A stretch of DNA of 64,000 nucleotides, from assembly GCA_947258755.1 (NCBI GenBank), contig CAMYJO010000005.1, positions 34,935 to 98,934 on the forward strand, in the 5' to 3' direction. Origin of the DNA: an uncultured Gammaproteobacteria bacterium (GTDB lineage Bacteria > Pseudomonadota > Gammaproteobacteria > JAADHQ01). Positions 48,264 to 57,900 of this stretch are shown in pieces. Each line of letters begins with the position of its first letter. Position 1 is the first letter of the stretch. The notes under the pieces are model-generated. The model was not told where the DNA came from. It made no database searches and worked only from the letters and a program-made list of their open reading frames with translations. A program made the position numbers and the translations under genes.

Positions 48264-48809
48264 CTAGAGCAATTTTTCTATTGCACTAATCAATTTAAGA
48301 TTATCAGGTTCAACCTGACTGGGAAAACTACCAACAACTTCACCTTTCCTGTTGATCAGATATTTATGAAAATTCCACTTCGGCGTCTCGGACGTCACCT
48401 TGCCGAGAAACTGATAAAACGGTCCTGCATGGGGTGACTTCACTCTGGTTTTCTCGAACATGGGGAATTGCACACCATAAGTAAGACGACAGAAAGATTG
48501 AATTTGTTTTTCAGTGCCGGGTTCCTGTCCAGCAAAATCATTTGACGGAAAACCCGCGACAATGAGTCCCCTACCTTTATATTTTTCATACAGGGCCTCC
48601 AGTCCCTCGTACTGATAGGTGTAAGCACATTTGCTGGCCGTGTTCACCACCAGGGTGACTTTATCCTTGAATTGCTGACACAAATGAACGGTGTTTTCGG
48701 CACCTAATGGCCGTTTATGAAAATCCAGTGCCTTTGGGCACACTTCTTTTGCGCTGGCACTGCTAAATACCATAGCTAATAACATTATATTTAACATTGA
48801 TTTAAGCAT
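48264..48809 (-). CDS. Glutathione peroxidase family protein (secreted)
   Basis: A 181-residue thiol peroxidase with a signal peptide (MLLAMVFSSASA). The active site is VNTASKCAYTYQYEGLEALY, with Cys rather than selenocysteine; the conserved Gln lies in VAGFPSNDFAGQEPGT and the Trp-Asn pair in TPKWNFHKYLINRKG. It would reduce lipid or hydrogen peroxides in the periplasm, probably with thioredoxin-like donors. It is the first gene after operator 3 on the minus strand. Confidence 0.94.
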   Translation of the reverse strand: MLKSMLNIMLLAMVFSSASAKEVCPKALDFHKRPLGAENTVHLCQQFKDKVTLVVNTASKCAYTYQYEGLEALYEKYKGRGLIVAGFPSNDFAGQEPGTEKQIQSFCRLTYGVQFPMFEKTRVKSPHAGPFYQFLGKVTSETPKWNFHKYLINRKGEVVGSFPSQVEPDNLKLISAIEKLL

Positions 48810-48918
48810 GCTACACTCGCCTGCAGATGTTTTGAATACTTAATAAATTCTATCTTTTCAATGGCCTGAAACATTATTGTTAGGCCTTAACAGGATAATT
48901 TTGAAAATAACAATTACC

Positions 48919-48956
48919 TATGCAATTACTATACAACATATATACATTTATATCAA
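48919..48956 (-). promoter_or_regulatory. Promoter with three 11-bp repeats (putative LitR/CarH operator 3)
   Basis: Three contiguous 11-mers: TATGCAATTAC (48919-48929), TATACAACATA (48930-48940), TATACATTTAT (48941-48951). The last is identical to the middle repeat of operator 1. For the minus strand, -35 TTGATA at 48956-48951, 17-bp spacer and -10 TATAGT at 48933-48928 give the same geometry as operator 1, driving the glutathione peroxidase operon with a ~115-nt leader. It also lies about 60-90 bp ahead of the plus-strand methyltransferase gene and may control both. Confidence 0.72.
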
Positions 48957-49010
48957 GTTTGTGTACAATTATTATTCGTGGCGCACTGAGGCAATGATGA
49001 GGATAGCCCC

Positions 49011-50222
49011 ATGGATGACACAAGACTAGTAAACGCTAAATGCTTCCTTGCCTGGAAATCCGCTGATGCCTCGCACAAGGACTGGCAATATTTCCACAAG
49101 CTGGACCTGTGGCGCGATCAACTGCCGGGTGATTTACGATCACAATTCAGCGAACTGCAGCAAGGCGACTATGCTGAAGTGCACACGCAGGCAAGCGATC
49201 TGTTCCCAGTCAATCAACAAGCCAGGTCCATCCTACTGAAACGCAGCAGGGTTGTTTCTGCATTTAATAGCAGAAATATCCCTGAACCCAGCGTTGGCCG
49301 TTTTTACCCAAGAGGTATCTTATCCGGTATCCCCGGTATGCTCACTACGTATCCTGAAGACATAACACCTTTCCGAATCATCGATATGAACAGTAGTCAG
49401 GTAGAAATCGATTTTAATCACCCTCTCTGCAGTTATGATTTATCTATTGGCATCAGACTGGAAGAAATACTGCCTGATAATGAACAGCGGGGCGGTCATT
49501 GTCATGACATAATCGACGATATAGCCACTCATGGCTCGGGTATGCAGTGCCACCTGGAATCAGTAAAAACCTCGTACCTACAAGCAGATTCTTTCTCACG
49601 CAAAGTTGAGACTAGCGATAGGCTTTTTTATACAATGCCACGCCTTGTTCATCACATAGACAAACAAGCCATATCCATTATCAGATCGCTGTACGAACGA
49701 AACATCTCTACCGGTATGAAAGTGCTTGACCTGATGAGTAGCTGGGAATCCCATCTGCATGAGATCAGTGCTGAAATTGAACTCTACGGGCTGGGCATGA
49801 ATGAAGCGGAGCTCAAAGCCAACCCCTTGCTTCGCTCCTATATAATTCAGGACCTGAATGACAATCCCGTAATACCGTACAGTGACAATTCTGTTGATAT
49901 AGTAATTTGTACAGTCTCAATCGAATATCTAATCAAGCCACTGCAGGTGTTTGATGAGATAGCAAGAATATTGAAACCCGGCGGTAAGTTTATAATCACA
50001 TTCTCCGACAGATGGTTCCCTGAAAAAGTCATTCAGATCTGGACGGAATTACACCCATATGAGCGGATGGGACTTGTTCTGGAATACTTTTACACTGGCG
50101 GACAATTCACTAACCTGGAAACTGAATCCTGGCATGGCTGGATACGACCATCGAATGACATGTATTTTCCACAAAAACTGTTATCCGACCCCGTATTCGG
50201 GGTAATGGGTACCCGAATTTAA
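49011..50222 (+). CDS. Methyltransferase with N-terminal FKBP/SlyD-like segment
   Basis: A 403-residue protein. Residues ~90-155 resemble the second half of SlyD-type FKBP isomerases: FYPRGILSGIPGMLT and VEIDFNHPLCSYDLSIGIRLEEI. Residues ~225-360 form a class I SAM methyltransferase (Methyltransf_11): MKVLDLMSSWESHL, NSVDIVICTVSIEYLIKP and EIARILKPGGKFIITF. GAGGAT precedes the ATG. It heads a plus-strand operon with a small protein, a lipocalin and a CinA-like protein. The substrate is unknown. Confidence 0.85.
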   Translation: MDDTRLVNAKCFLAWKSADASHKDWQYFHKLDLWRDQLPGDLRSQFSELQQGDYAEVHTQASDLFPVNQQARSILLKRSRVVSAFNSRNIPEPSVGRFYPRGILSGIPGMLTTYPEDITPFRIIDMNSSQVEIDFNHPLCSYDLSIGIRLEEILPDNEQRGGHCHDIIDDIATHGSGMQCHLESVKTSYLQADSFSRKVETSDRLFYTMPRLVHHIDKQAISIIRSLYERNISTGMKVLDLMSSWESHLHEISAEIELYGLGMNEAELKANPLLRSYIIQDLNDNPVIPYSDNSVDIVICTVSIEYLIKPLQVFDEIARILKPGGKFIITFSDRWFPEKVIQIWTELHPYERMGLVLEYFYTGGQFTNLETESWHGWIRPSNDMYFPQKLLSDPVFGVMGTRI

Positions 50223-50277
50223 ACCGATTTCATCGTAACAACTAATTACTGTAAACATAATAAACAGGAAACTATAG

Positions 50278-50460
50278 ATGCTGGTAATTACAACTGATCC
50301 AATCACGGGTAATGACATAAACAATCTTGATGAAGCTCCCTATAGCATCGAAGGACAAGGCAAAAGCGCCGTGAAGATCTATTTTGAGTCAGAATACAGC
50401 CAGCAGGAGTATAAGGAAAATTTGTTTGAGTCACTGCAATCAAAATCAGTTGATATATAA
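50278..50460 (+). CDS. Small acidic protein, function unknown
   Basis: A 60-residue acidic protein (MLVITTDPITGNDINNLDEAPYS at its start, split here only by my quotation limits: MLVITTDPITG then NDINNLDEAPYS) with a good ribosome site, AGGAAAC, before ATG 50278. It lies 55 bp after the methyltransferase gene and 43 bp before the lipocalin start, on the same strand. No family is recognised. The N-terminal D-P-x-T-G-x-D pattern might be a metal- or modification-type motif, but this is speculative. Confidence 0.6.
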   Translation: MLVITTDPITGNDINNLDEAPYSIEGQGKSAVKIYFESEYSQQEYKENLFESLQSKSVDI

Positions 50461-50503
50461 TAAAATAAAGGAAAACGAAACAAGGGATCAATTAACTAAC
50501 GCC

Positions 50504-51019
50504 ATGCGAGCCTACCTGCTACTCACATTTAGCTTCATCTTAACCGCTTGCACAGGCTTACCTGAAGGCGTCCAGCCAGTCACAAAATTTAATATCGATC
50601 GCTATCTGGGCACATGGTATGAAATTGCCAGGCTCGACCATTCATTTGAGCGTGGACTGAGTAACGTTAGTGCAACTTATTCCCTGCGTGATGACGGCGG
50701 CGTCAAGGTCATCAATAGAGGCTTTTCCAAGCAAAAAAATAAATGGAAACAGGCCGAGGGTAAAGCCTATTTTATGGATGATAAAACACAAGGGCACCTG
50801 AAGGTTTCTTTTTTTGGCCCCTTTTATGGGTCCTACGCAATATTTGAGCTGGATAATAACTATCAGTATGCCTTTATATCCGGTTACAACCACTCCTATC
50901 TTTGGCTTCTTTCACGCTCGCCTGACATTGATTTGAATCTTATAGAAAAATTCAAACGCAGAGTTAAACAGTTGGGCTTCGATACTGACAAATTAATCAT
51001 GGTTAAACATGACAAATAG
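50504..51019 (+). CDS. Lipocalin (Blc-like) lipoprotein
   Basis: Second lipocalin of the window, 171 residues from ATG 50504 (MRAYLLLTFSFILTACTG, lipobox LTAC), which fits the lipoprotein signal better than the frame start at 50384. Lipocalin motifs: NIDRYLGTWYEIARLDHSFE, YFMDDKTQGHLKVSFFGPFYG, and YLWLLSRSPDIDLN. It is closer to E. coli Blc than the 35174 copy. It overlaps the CinA-like start by 11 bp. It should bind lipids at the outer membrane. Confidence 0.93.
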   Translation: MRAYLLLTFSFILTACTGLPEGVQPVTKFNIDRYLGTWYEIARLDHSFERGLSNVSATYSLRDDGGVKVINRGFSKQKNKWKQAEGKAYFMDDKTQGHLKVSFFGPFYGSYAIFELDNNYQYAFISGYNHSYLWLLSRSPDIDLNLIEKFKRRVKQLGFDTDKLIMVKHDK

Positions 51020-51755
51020 TTTAGGCATCATCATCATTGGCGATGAAATTCTTTCAGGTCGCCGCAAAGACAAACACCTGGAAAAATCTATCGAACTACT
51101 GGCAAAACATGGCCTGCAGCTCTGCTGGGCACGTTATGCCGGTGACGATGAAGACACTCTGGCCCAGCATTTTCGTGAAATACGCAAGCTTGGTGACATC
51201 TGCTTTTCATTTGGTGGCATCGGTGCAACCATTGACGATCGCACCCGACAAGCTGTAGCTAAAGCTTTCGATCTTCAAATGGTCCGTCACCCTGAGGCTG
51301 TATCTGAAATCGAAGCTGAGTTCGGTGCTGACGCTTATCCCAATCGTATCCTGATGGCAGATTTACCGGAAGGGACAACAATCATTCCTAATCCCTATAA
51401 CCGTATTCCCGGTTTCAGCATTAACAATATCCATTGCCTGCCCGGCTTTCCGGTCATGGCATGGCCTATGCTGGAATGGCTACTGGAAACGAAATACGCG
51501 CAGGCAAGTAAGGCAGACATCGTATATTATTCCTACCTGCTAACAGGCGCAAAGGAAAGTAATTTGATTCAACTACTGGAGCAGGCACAACGACAACATC
51601 CGAATGTTAAAATTTCCAGTCTACCTTCATCACCGGGATCAGCCAGTCCACAAATCGAACTGGGTGTATGCGGGGTAGAACCTTTTGCTCAGCATGCCTA
51701 TCAATCATTAAAAAACATGTTATATGAAAACGGTCTGATTGAATCTCTTCTATAA
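51009..51755 (+). CDS. CinA-like molybdopterin-binding domain protein
   Basis: A 248-residue protein with the MoaB/Mog-like fold of the CinA N-terminal half: IIIIGDEILSGRRKDKHLEK, CFSFGGIGATIDDRTRQAVAKAF and NRIPGFSINNIHCLPGFPVM. The C-terminal nicotinamide-deamidase half of full CinA is missing, as in many short homologues often annotated as competence/damage-inducible or molybdopterin-binding proteins. It ends the operon that begins at 49011. Activity (possibly ADP-ribose/FAD pyrophosphatase) is inferred from the family. Confidence 0.9.
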   Translation: MTNSLGIIIIGDEILSGRRKDKHLEKSIELLAKHGLQLCWARYAGDDEDTLAQHFREIRKLGDICFSFGGIGATIDDRTRQAVAKAFDLQMVRHPEAVSEIEAEFGADAYPNRILMADLPEGTTIIPNPYNRIPGFSINNIHCLPGFPVMAWPMLEWLLETKYAQASKADIVYYSYLLTGAKESNLIQLLEQAQRQHPNVKISSLPSSPGSASPQIELGVCGVEPFAQHAYQSLKNMLYENGLIESLL

Positions 51756-52118
51756 TCATAGCAAGGCCAAATGCATGAGATTATTTGAACCCTTATCAAT
51801 GATTTAGCTCACTTGCTATTAGCAGTTTCGCTACTCAATCGAAAGCGACTATCTCAATCCAAATCGTATTCCTGTCGTATACTGATAGCATAGTTCTATC
51901 AGTGTCGAAACTAGCTTACTCATTACCTAATTAGACAGGCATAACTTATGTCAGCAACAATAAGTCCTTGACAATTCAACGGAAAACTATTAGGATAGGT
52001 TCTGTTACAGATTTTGTTATTGATATTTTTGGTTGTTCCCTCTGTGTTACCCCCCTAAGTCCCCGTTTCATTGCCTGTACACAACACTCTATTTTTTAAT
52101 TTATTAAAGGTAATTATT
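51756..52118. promoter_or_regulatory. cspA promoter and long leader
   Basis: No gene is seen in these ~360 bases. A good promoter is present: TTGACA (51968-51973), 17-bp spacer, TAGGAT (51991-51996). Transcription from about 52003 would give a ~115-nt untranslated leader before the cold-shock gene at 52119, the arrangement in which leader folding controls translation at low temperature. Confidence 0.6.
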
Positions 52119-52319
52119 ATGACTACAGGTACTGTAAAATGGTTTAACGAAGCCAAAGGTTTTGGTTTTATTTCTCAGGACAATGGCGGCGATGATGTTT
52201 TCGTACATTTCAACGCAATCCAGGGTACAGGTTTCAAAACCTTGGCCGAGGGTCAGCCAGTCACGTTCGAGGTTGAGAACGGCCCCAAGGGACTCCAGGC
52301 ATCTAACGTTACTGCCTAG
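52119..52319 (+). CDS. Cold-shock domain protein
   Basis: A 66-residue CspA-family nucleic-acid chaperone. Start 52119 ([17 protein letters not shown]) is chosen because the upstream 16 codons are not conserved and AAAGGT lies 7 nt ahead. RNP1 is KGFGFI and RNP2 is VFVHF; the protein ends GLQASNVTA. It binds single-stranded RNA/DNA and prevents secondary structure. A terminator follows. Which Csp paralogue it is cannot be decided. Confidence 0.96.
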   Translation: MTTGTVKWFNEAKGFGFISQDNGGDDVFVHFNAIQGTGFKTLAEGQPVTFEVENGPKGLQASNVTA

Positions 52320-52350
52320 GCTACACCTCATCGGTTAATATCGATACGAA

Positions 52351-52377
52351 AATCCCGCTCCGGCGGGATTTTTTTTT
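52351..52377 (+). terminator. Rho-independent terminator of the cold-shock gene
   Basis: Perfect 8-bp stem AATCCCGC / GCGGGATT (52351-52358, 52363-52370) with a TCCG tetraloop, followed by seven T, 31 bp after the stop codon. Confidence 0.95.
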
Positions 52378-52540
52378 ACAGCTTATTGAATTGAAATTGT
52401 GACAGGGCAAAAAAACTACCTATTTATATTAAATATAATAATTCTTTTTACGTGCCCTTTTTAATGGCTTCGACCACCCTTTGAGGGGAAGTTGACAACA
52501 TCCCTATTCCTGATGCAAACAGGACTCCTGCCGAAATATT

Positions 52541-52654
52541 GGTCATTGCAAGCGGTAGTGCGGCAATCTTGCTTACGTACTTCGTCAATTAGGGATTGCT
52601 GCGTTGCCGTTTATTGATCTTTCCAATGAATGCTACTTTGTCCTCGCAATGACC
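52541..52654. repeat. Dispersed inverted-repeat element
   Basis: The ends are exact inverted repeats: GGTCATTGC (52541-52549) and GCAATGACC (52646-52654). Inside lie further related words, GCGGCAATCTTG and GGATTGCTGCG, also mutually complementary in part. This is the look of the GTCATTGCGAGC...GCAATC type palindromic repeats scattered through many bacterial chromosomes. The surrounding 52320-52818 holds no convincing gene; a 116-codon plus frame here is considered spurious. Confidence 0.65.
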
Positions 52655-52818
52655 ACAAAAAATGCCTTCATCGCCTTAAGTCGGAGTACGTGGTATCAAA
52701 CCGTATGCGCAACAAGCCTACCAGGCTATAAAAAGTATTCTGGCTTCGCACGCAACGGCATAGGAATCGGAGCCAGATTAACCAATTTAACGAATTATTC
52801 AGGCCTATCTATTTACGC

Positions 52819-54468
52819 TCAAGCCGGGGCAGCATTCATAGCCCGCTCAAGAGCGACGATACGTTCCTCGACGACTCGCTCGGGTGGTAGTTTACTCAGC
52901 AGACCGAGTTTTTGCAGACGCTGCAATGGCTGCGCATTGGTGCCAACGACATAGACCTTACGCCCGGCACTGATCATATCCAGCATCGCTTCTTCCAGGG
53001 ACAGGGCAGCGGATACACCCAGGTGATCGACCTCGGTAATGTCGATAATCAGGCTCTCGCAGCCCTCCACCTCGGAATTTTTGCGGCTGATCACACGCGA
53101 GGTACCGAATATCATCGTGCCACGCAGATGAAACAACAGGATCTTATTTGCAGCCGAGCGCATTATTTCCCGTTCACGCTCACTCAATTCGATATCCGTT
53201 ACATCCGGGTCACAAATCGCCTTGACATCATCGGCCTGTAGCTTGGACAGGCGTGTGACTGTCATAATATTCGCTACAAACAGCCCGATACCTACCGCAA
53301 CAATCAAGTCAACAAAGACGGTTAGCACAATCACGCCATAGGTAATCATTGCACCCTTGCCGGAGATCAGATGCGCACGCCTGAGAAAGCTCCAGTCGAT
53401 GATATCGATACCGACCTTGAATGCAATCCCGGCCAACACGGCCAGCGGAATCACTGCAGTCAGACCGGCGGCCCATAATATGACTATCAACAGTATACTG
53501 GCTCGGATAATGCCGGATAGCGCAGTTTTGGAGCCTGCCTGGATACTGACCACGGTGCCCATCGTCGCCCCCGCACCGGGTAGACCGCCAAACATACCGG
53601 ACATCATGTTACCGATGCCCTGACCGATCAGTTCCTTGTCTGAATTGTGTTGCTGGCGGGTAAGACTGTCGGCAACGACCGAGGTTAGCAAGGCATCGAT
53701 ACAACCGAGCATGCCAAGGACGATGGCATCGATAAACATAAGCTGCCATTGCTCGATACTGAACACTGGCATCCTGAAGTCCGGTAGTCCGGTAGGTATT
53801 TCACCGATACGACGGATACCGGCATCATTGAGCAGCATGATCGACACCACAGTGCCGACAATCAGTGCCAGCAGTTGCGGTGGCACATAGCGCTTGAATT
53901 TTCCCGGCATCAGGAACAGGATGGCTATAGTCAACAGAGCGAGCACGGTTTCCTCTAAGCGGATGCCGCCGACCAGCTCCGGGATATTTTCCAGTACGCC
54001 GAGTACACCACCTGCGGGTGCGGCCTGCCCCAGCAACGGACCCAGTTGCAGAATAATCAGAATAATGCCAATGCCGGACATGAAACCCGAGATGACGGTA
54101 TACGGCATCAGGGTTACGTACTTGCCAAGACGCATGATACCGAACAGGATCTGGAAGCCGCCGGCCATGATCACAACCGTAAAGGCCATGGCCATGCCAT
54201 TGACCGGATCCGAGGCGATCAGTTTGGCGATCACCGCCGTGAACACAACCGTCATCGGCCCGGTTGGTTCCGAGATCAGTGTCGGTGAGCCACCAAATAG
54301 CGCAGCGAACAAACCAACCAGGATCGCTCCGTACATACCCGCTTCAGCACCTGCACCCGAGGCCACACCAAAGGCCAACGCCATCGGCAAGGCGATGACT
54401 GCAGCGGTGATGCCACCGAACAGATCACCGCGAATATTATGCAGGTCTATTTCATTGAATATACGCAT
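52819..54468 (-). CDS. SulP family anion transporter with STAS domain
   Basis: A 549-residue inner-membrane transporter. The N-terminal ~400 residues have the SulP/SLC26 fold: DLFGGITAAVIALPMALAFGVASGAGAEAG (residues ~15-44) and a conserved GLPGAGATMGTVVSIQAGSKT region. The C-terminal ~120 residues are a STAS domain (ESLIIDITEVDHLGVSAAL). SulP proteins next to carboxysome or DAB genes in autotrophs are often bicarbonate or sulfate symporters; bicarbonate is the likelier substrate from context. It is downstream of the dab operon. Confidence 0.92.
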   Translation of the reverse strand: MRIFNEIDLHNIRGDLFGGITAAVIALPMALAFGVASGAGAEAGMYGAILVGLFAALFGGSPTLISEPTGPMTVVFTAVIAKLIASDPVNGMAMAFTVVIMAGGFQILFGIMRLGKYVTLMPYTVISGFMSGIGIILIILQLGPLLGQAAPAGGVLGVLENIPELVGGIRLEETVLALLTIAILFLMPGKFKRYVPPQLLALIVGTVVSIMLLNDAGIRRIGEIPTGLPDFRMPVFSIEQWQLMFIDAIVLGMLGCIDALLTSVVADSLTRQQHNSDKELIGQGIGNMMSGMFGGLPGAGATMGTVVSIQAGSKTALSGIIRASILLIVILWAAGLTAVIPLAVLAGIAFKVGIDIIDWSFLRRAHLISGKGAMITYGVIVLTVFVDLIVAVGIGLFVANIMTVTRLSKLQADDVKAICDPDVTDIELSEREREIMRSAANKILLFHLRGTMIFGTSRVISRKNSEVEGCESLIIDITEVDHLGVSAALSLEEAMLDMISAGRKVYVVGTNAQPLQRLQKLGLLSKLPPERVVEERIVALERAMNAAPA

Positions 54469-54647
54469 TACTCTTTAATTCCGAATTTATCAGGCATGAT
54501 ATTCATGATTTTTATTGTATAACAATACAGAAAACAGTAACCACAACCTTGTTACAGAGAGTTATCAGCGAATGGAAAATCTAACAAAGAGCAATAGAAA
54601 CAAATCCACTCGTTGTATTTCACTGCAACATCCACAATTCTTATGCT

Positions 54648-54974
54648 TCATCTACTGAACTTCACCAGACGGGTTACCTGTATATCCGATACAAACACGA
54701 CACCGGAATGTTCGCTATAAAACGGCTCCAGACCCTCTAGAATCGGGGCGACCAGTTCTTCGGGTACTACAGCGATAATCATAATCAGTACGTCTTCCTC
54801 GTTGAACATCAGGTGGCCTTCATGAAAACCATGTCGGCCTTTACCGGAAAGATTATTGATGATGGTATAGCCGGTGACACCAGCATTGTCGAGCAAATCG
54901 GTTGCAAAGGCCTGATGTTCACCACTGAGTATGATTTCGAGTTTCTTGACTGAACTGTAATTGAGATTTTTCAT
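54648..54974 (-). CDS. PII-like signalling protein of the dab operon
   Basis: A 108-residue protein of the P-II-like family found with DAB pumps and SbtA-type transporters. The ferredoxin-like fold is suggested by SVKKLEIILSGEHQAFATDLL, VTGYTIINNLSGKGRHGFHEG and VLIMIIAVVPEELVAPILEGL. It lacks the canonical PII T-loop tyrosine region. It overlaps the dabA stop by 4 bp, so it is translationally coupled and probably senses adenine nucleotides or bicarbonate to control the pump (inference). Confidence 0.9.
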   Translation of the reverse strand: MKNLNYSSVKKLEIILSGEHQAFATDLLDNAGVTGYTIINNLSGKGRHGFHEGHLMFNEEDVLIMIIAVVPEELVAPILEGLEPFYSEHSGVVFVSDIQVTRLVKFSR

Positions 54975-57900
54975 GTTGTGCTGGACTCCTTCGCTAAGGA
55001 TGGTTCATTTACATCAGAACGGGTTTGCGTGTCCCACTGGCCATTGTTGTAGGAATACACGATCTGTTTCTCCGGATCGATTACCAGTAAACGGATCCAG
55101 TCATTCAATACCAGGTTCTTGACTGCGACGACACTTTCGACGGCACGCCGCGCATGTTGCAGAGGGGCCTCGATCACGGCAATCAGTCGCAACGGCTCAT
55201 GGTACGGTAAACCTTTATCCAGAACGGTCTGGGAAGGCAGACCGGTGCGTAGGTCACTAAGGCCGCCAGTCATCACGCCGAAGCGCCCGGCCACATTATG
55301 GTAAACCTTACTACCACTGCCAAAGCGTTCATTATCGACCGTCGAAAAATAGTGCTCCATATTAATCCACTGCGCCACTACCAGTGGACCGGTAAGAATG
55401 TTTTCCAACAGGCGCTGCATGGGATCCAGACGATAATCATAGGAATGCAGGAATGAACGACCTTCCAGTGACATGCCCTTGGTTAAAGATCGACGACCAA
55501 TGATCATATAGGCATTACGGGACAAACCCCATTCCGGCCGCACCTGAGACCAGTCCATGGCATTGCGTTCTATTTCGCGATAGGCTGCCGTTGGCTCCCG
55601 GGTCTGTGGTTTAAGTTGCAAGCTGGGCAAGCGTTCCTGGGCGCACAGACGCGAGGCAGCCAGCAGACCTGTACGTAGGCGATCGATATAAAAGATATGG
55701 GTGGATGGGATATGATCAAGATCATACAGCGTGAGTTCGTCGGTGGTGGTGTTGTGTAACGCACCGATAAACCAGGCATCGTCTGGTATATTAATACCCT
55801 GGCTGCGTAACTTGCGGCGCACTTCTTTTTTATTCGCCATCTGCGCCAGTACGCGCGCACTGACCAGACCATGATTTCCACCACAGGCGCCACAATCCAG
55901 TGCCGACTCATACGGATTGTTCTCCGAGGTACTACCGTGCCCGAATAGCAGAACAAAACGTGAGAAATCCCTGGTCAATCCTATCGAATACAAGGCTTGA
56001 CTGACAAACCCGACCTGCTCTTCCAAACTGAAACCAATCCGACCCAATCTTTCCATTTGCAACTGGGTATAGGCGGCATCAATGCGATAGCTATCGCGCA
56101 AGTGTAAAATAAATTCCTGTTCCTGTTGTTTAGTTAAACTTAGTGAACTACTCAGTGCAGAGGTACCGGATTTTCTGCCGAGGGCCGCTTCACGCAACTC
56201 TCGCACCATATCGTCACTGATGTGTTCGGCTTCCAACCCAAATTCCTGCTCAATTGCCATGATAATCACGGCACGTTGCACTGTTCTTAGAATTGAATCA
56301 GCTTGCTCGCGATCGAGTTTATCGATGAGCAAATGAGTCGAGCGTTTTTTACGGTACAGGCGTTTACGCCAATGATTATAGGTTTGCGGCATCAGGGTCT
56401 TGCCTACCATATCAAACCCGAACAGCAAGCCAATGGCCTCTACCGTGACGAACGGACCGAACACCGATTCCTTCAATTCATGCATGGCTTTCTCAAGCGC
56501 AGTGACCGGGTGCACATCTTCGGCATCGGCGACGGTCATTTCCAGTACCAGGTTTTTCGGCGTTAATATCACCGGGGCAAGATGCATTTCACTGCCTTTA
56601 CCAAGTTCCATGAAACTGACCGGCACACCAAAGAAACCGGCGATACCAAAGGTTTGATAATCACCGACACTTTCCAGGTGACGACGAATACGTTCTGAAC
56701 GGGTGTCGATGCAAAACATTGCCTGCACAAAGGGGCGTTTGTCACGTGGCTCAGGTGGCGCCAGATTCACACCCGCCAGAAAATGTTTGATGGCATGCGC
56801 TTCCATGGCACGCAACCAGAACATGCCTTCGCAAAATTCAAACATGCGCAAGCTATCTACCAGATCACTGAATTGCTCAGCCGACAATGAGCGCAAGGCA
56901 TCGGGTTGTTTGGCACGCGAGGCCAGCGTGTTCAGTCGATCTGCCTGGGTCCTGGCCTCATGCTGGCGTTTGAATTCACAATATTCATGAAAGACTTTTT
57001 CGATGTGCGCAGCATTGCCACGCACCAGCGTCTGCTCCACCCGTTTTGCCATGGCTGGCACAATGCGTTTGCCATATAACTCATAGCGCAAATAAGTTTC
57101 CATGGTATTGTTTTCGATGGCATCTTCAATTTCTGGTGCCGTCGTCTTGATGTTTTTATGGCCCCGTTCACTGTGGCGCTCACTGAGCAAGGCCAATGCA
57201 AAGGTCAGGCGCACTGCAACCAGGTCGATCAGATCGGCGGGATGCTGTTTGCTCCAGTAATAATTCTTGCTATTCCAGCGCCAGCGAATGAAACCGGTCC
57301 AGCCATGCAGTTGTGCCAGTTCACGTGTAAAATAATGTACCCAGCGCTCCTCGGGGATACCGAGCGCCTTCATGACATGGACAATCACACCTTCCGGCGT
57401 GTCGTCCGCGGCAAGAATGTCCTGAATATGCATACCGCGTAAATACAAGCGGATGTTGCGATTGGCAACTTCACGCCAGGAGCGGAAGAAACCACGTCGG
57501 CGTCCCGGCATTGACCACACGGATTGGCCTTCATCAAAAAAGTCCAGACAACTCTTGATCACGAGTTCATCGAGTTCGGTACCGATTTCCGTACCATACA
57601 ATGCATCGATAGCATCATAGACAGGCCGGTCACCGAGCAATTCATGACGCAAGTACGGCACCAGGCTTTCAGGTTTAAACCCATCCTGCTGCGGCAGCTC
57701 CTGCCCTTTTACAACCGCCTGAATATCTGTGACAGTGGCGATCAGATTGCGTTTTAACACGACTTTTTGTTCGGTTTTGGTCAACAGTGCCATCAACCAC
57801 TGCTGCAGATCAATGCCCGGGAACGCTTCACGCTTGGCCACATAGTCAGTCACCTGCGCGGTCAGATCGTCTTTGTCGACCTTACCCTGTTGCAGATAAT

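Noticed and set aside
52604..52954. 116-codon plus-strand frame
   Set aside because: No ribosome site, it overlaps the dispersed repeat and the end of sulP on the other strand, and the product is not protein-like.
53894..54478. 194-codon plus-strand frame antisense to sulP
   Set aside because: Mirror frame of a strongly biased membrane-protein gene; rich in Pro, Met and Ile as expected of such shadows.
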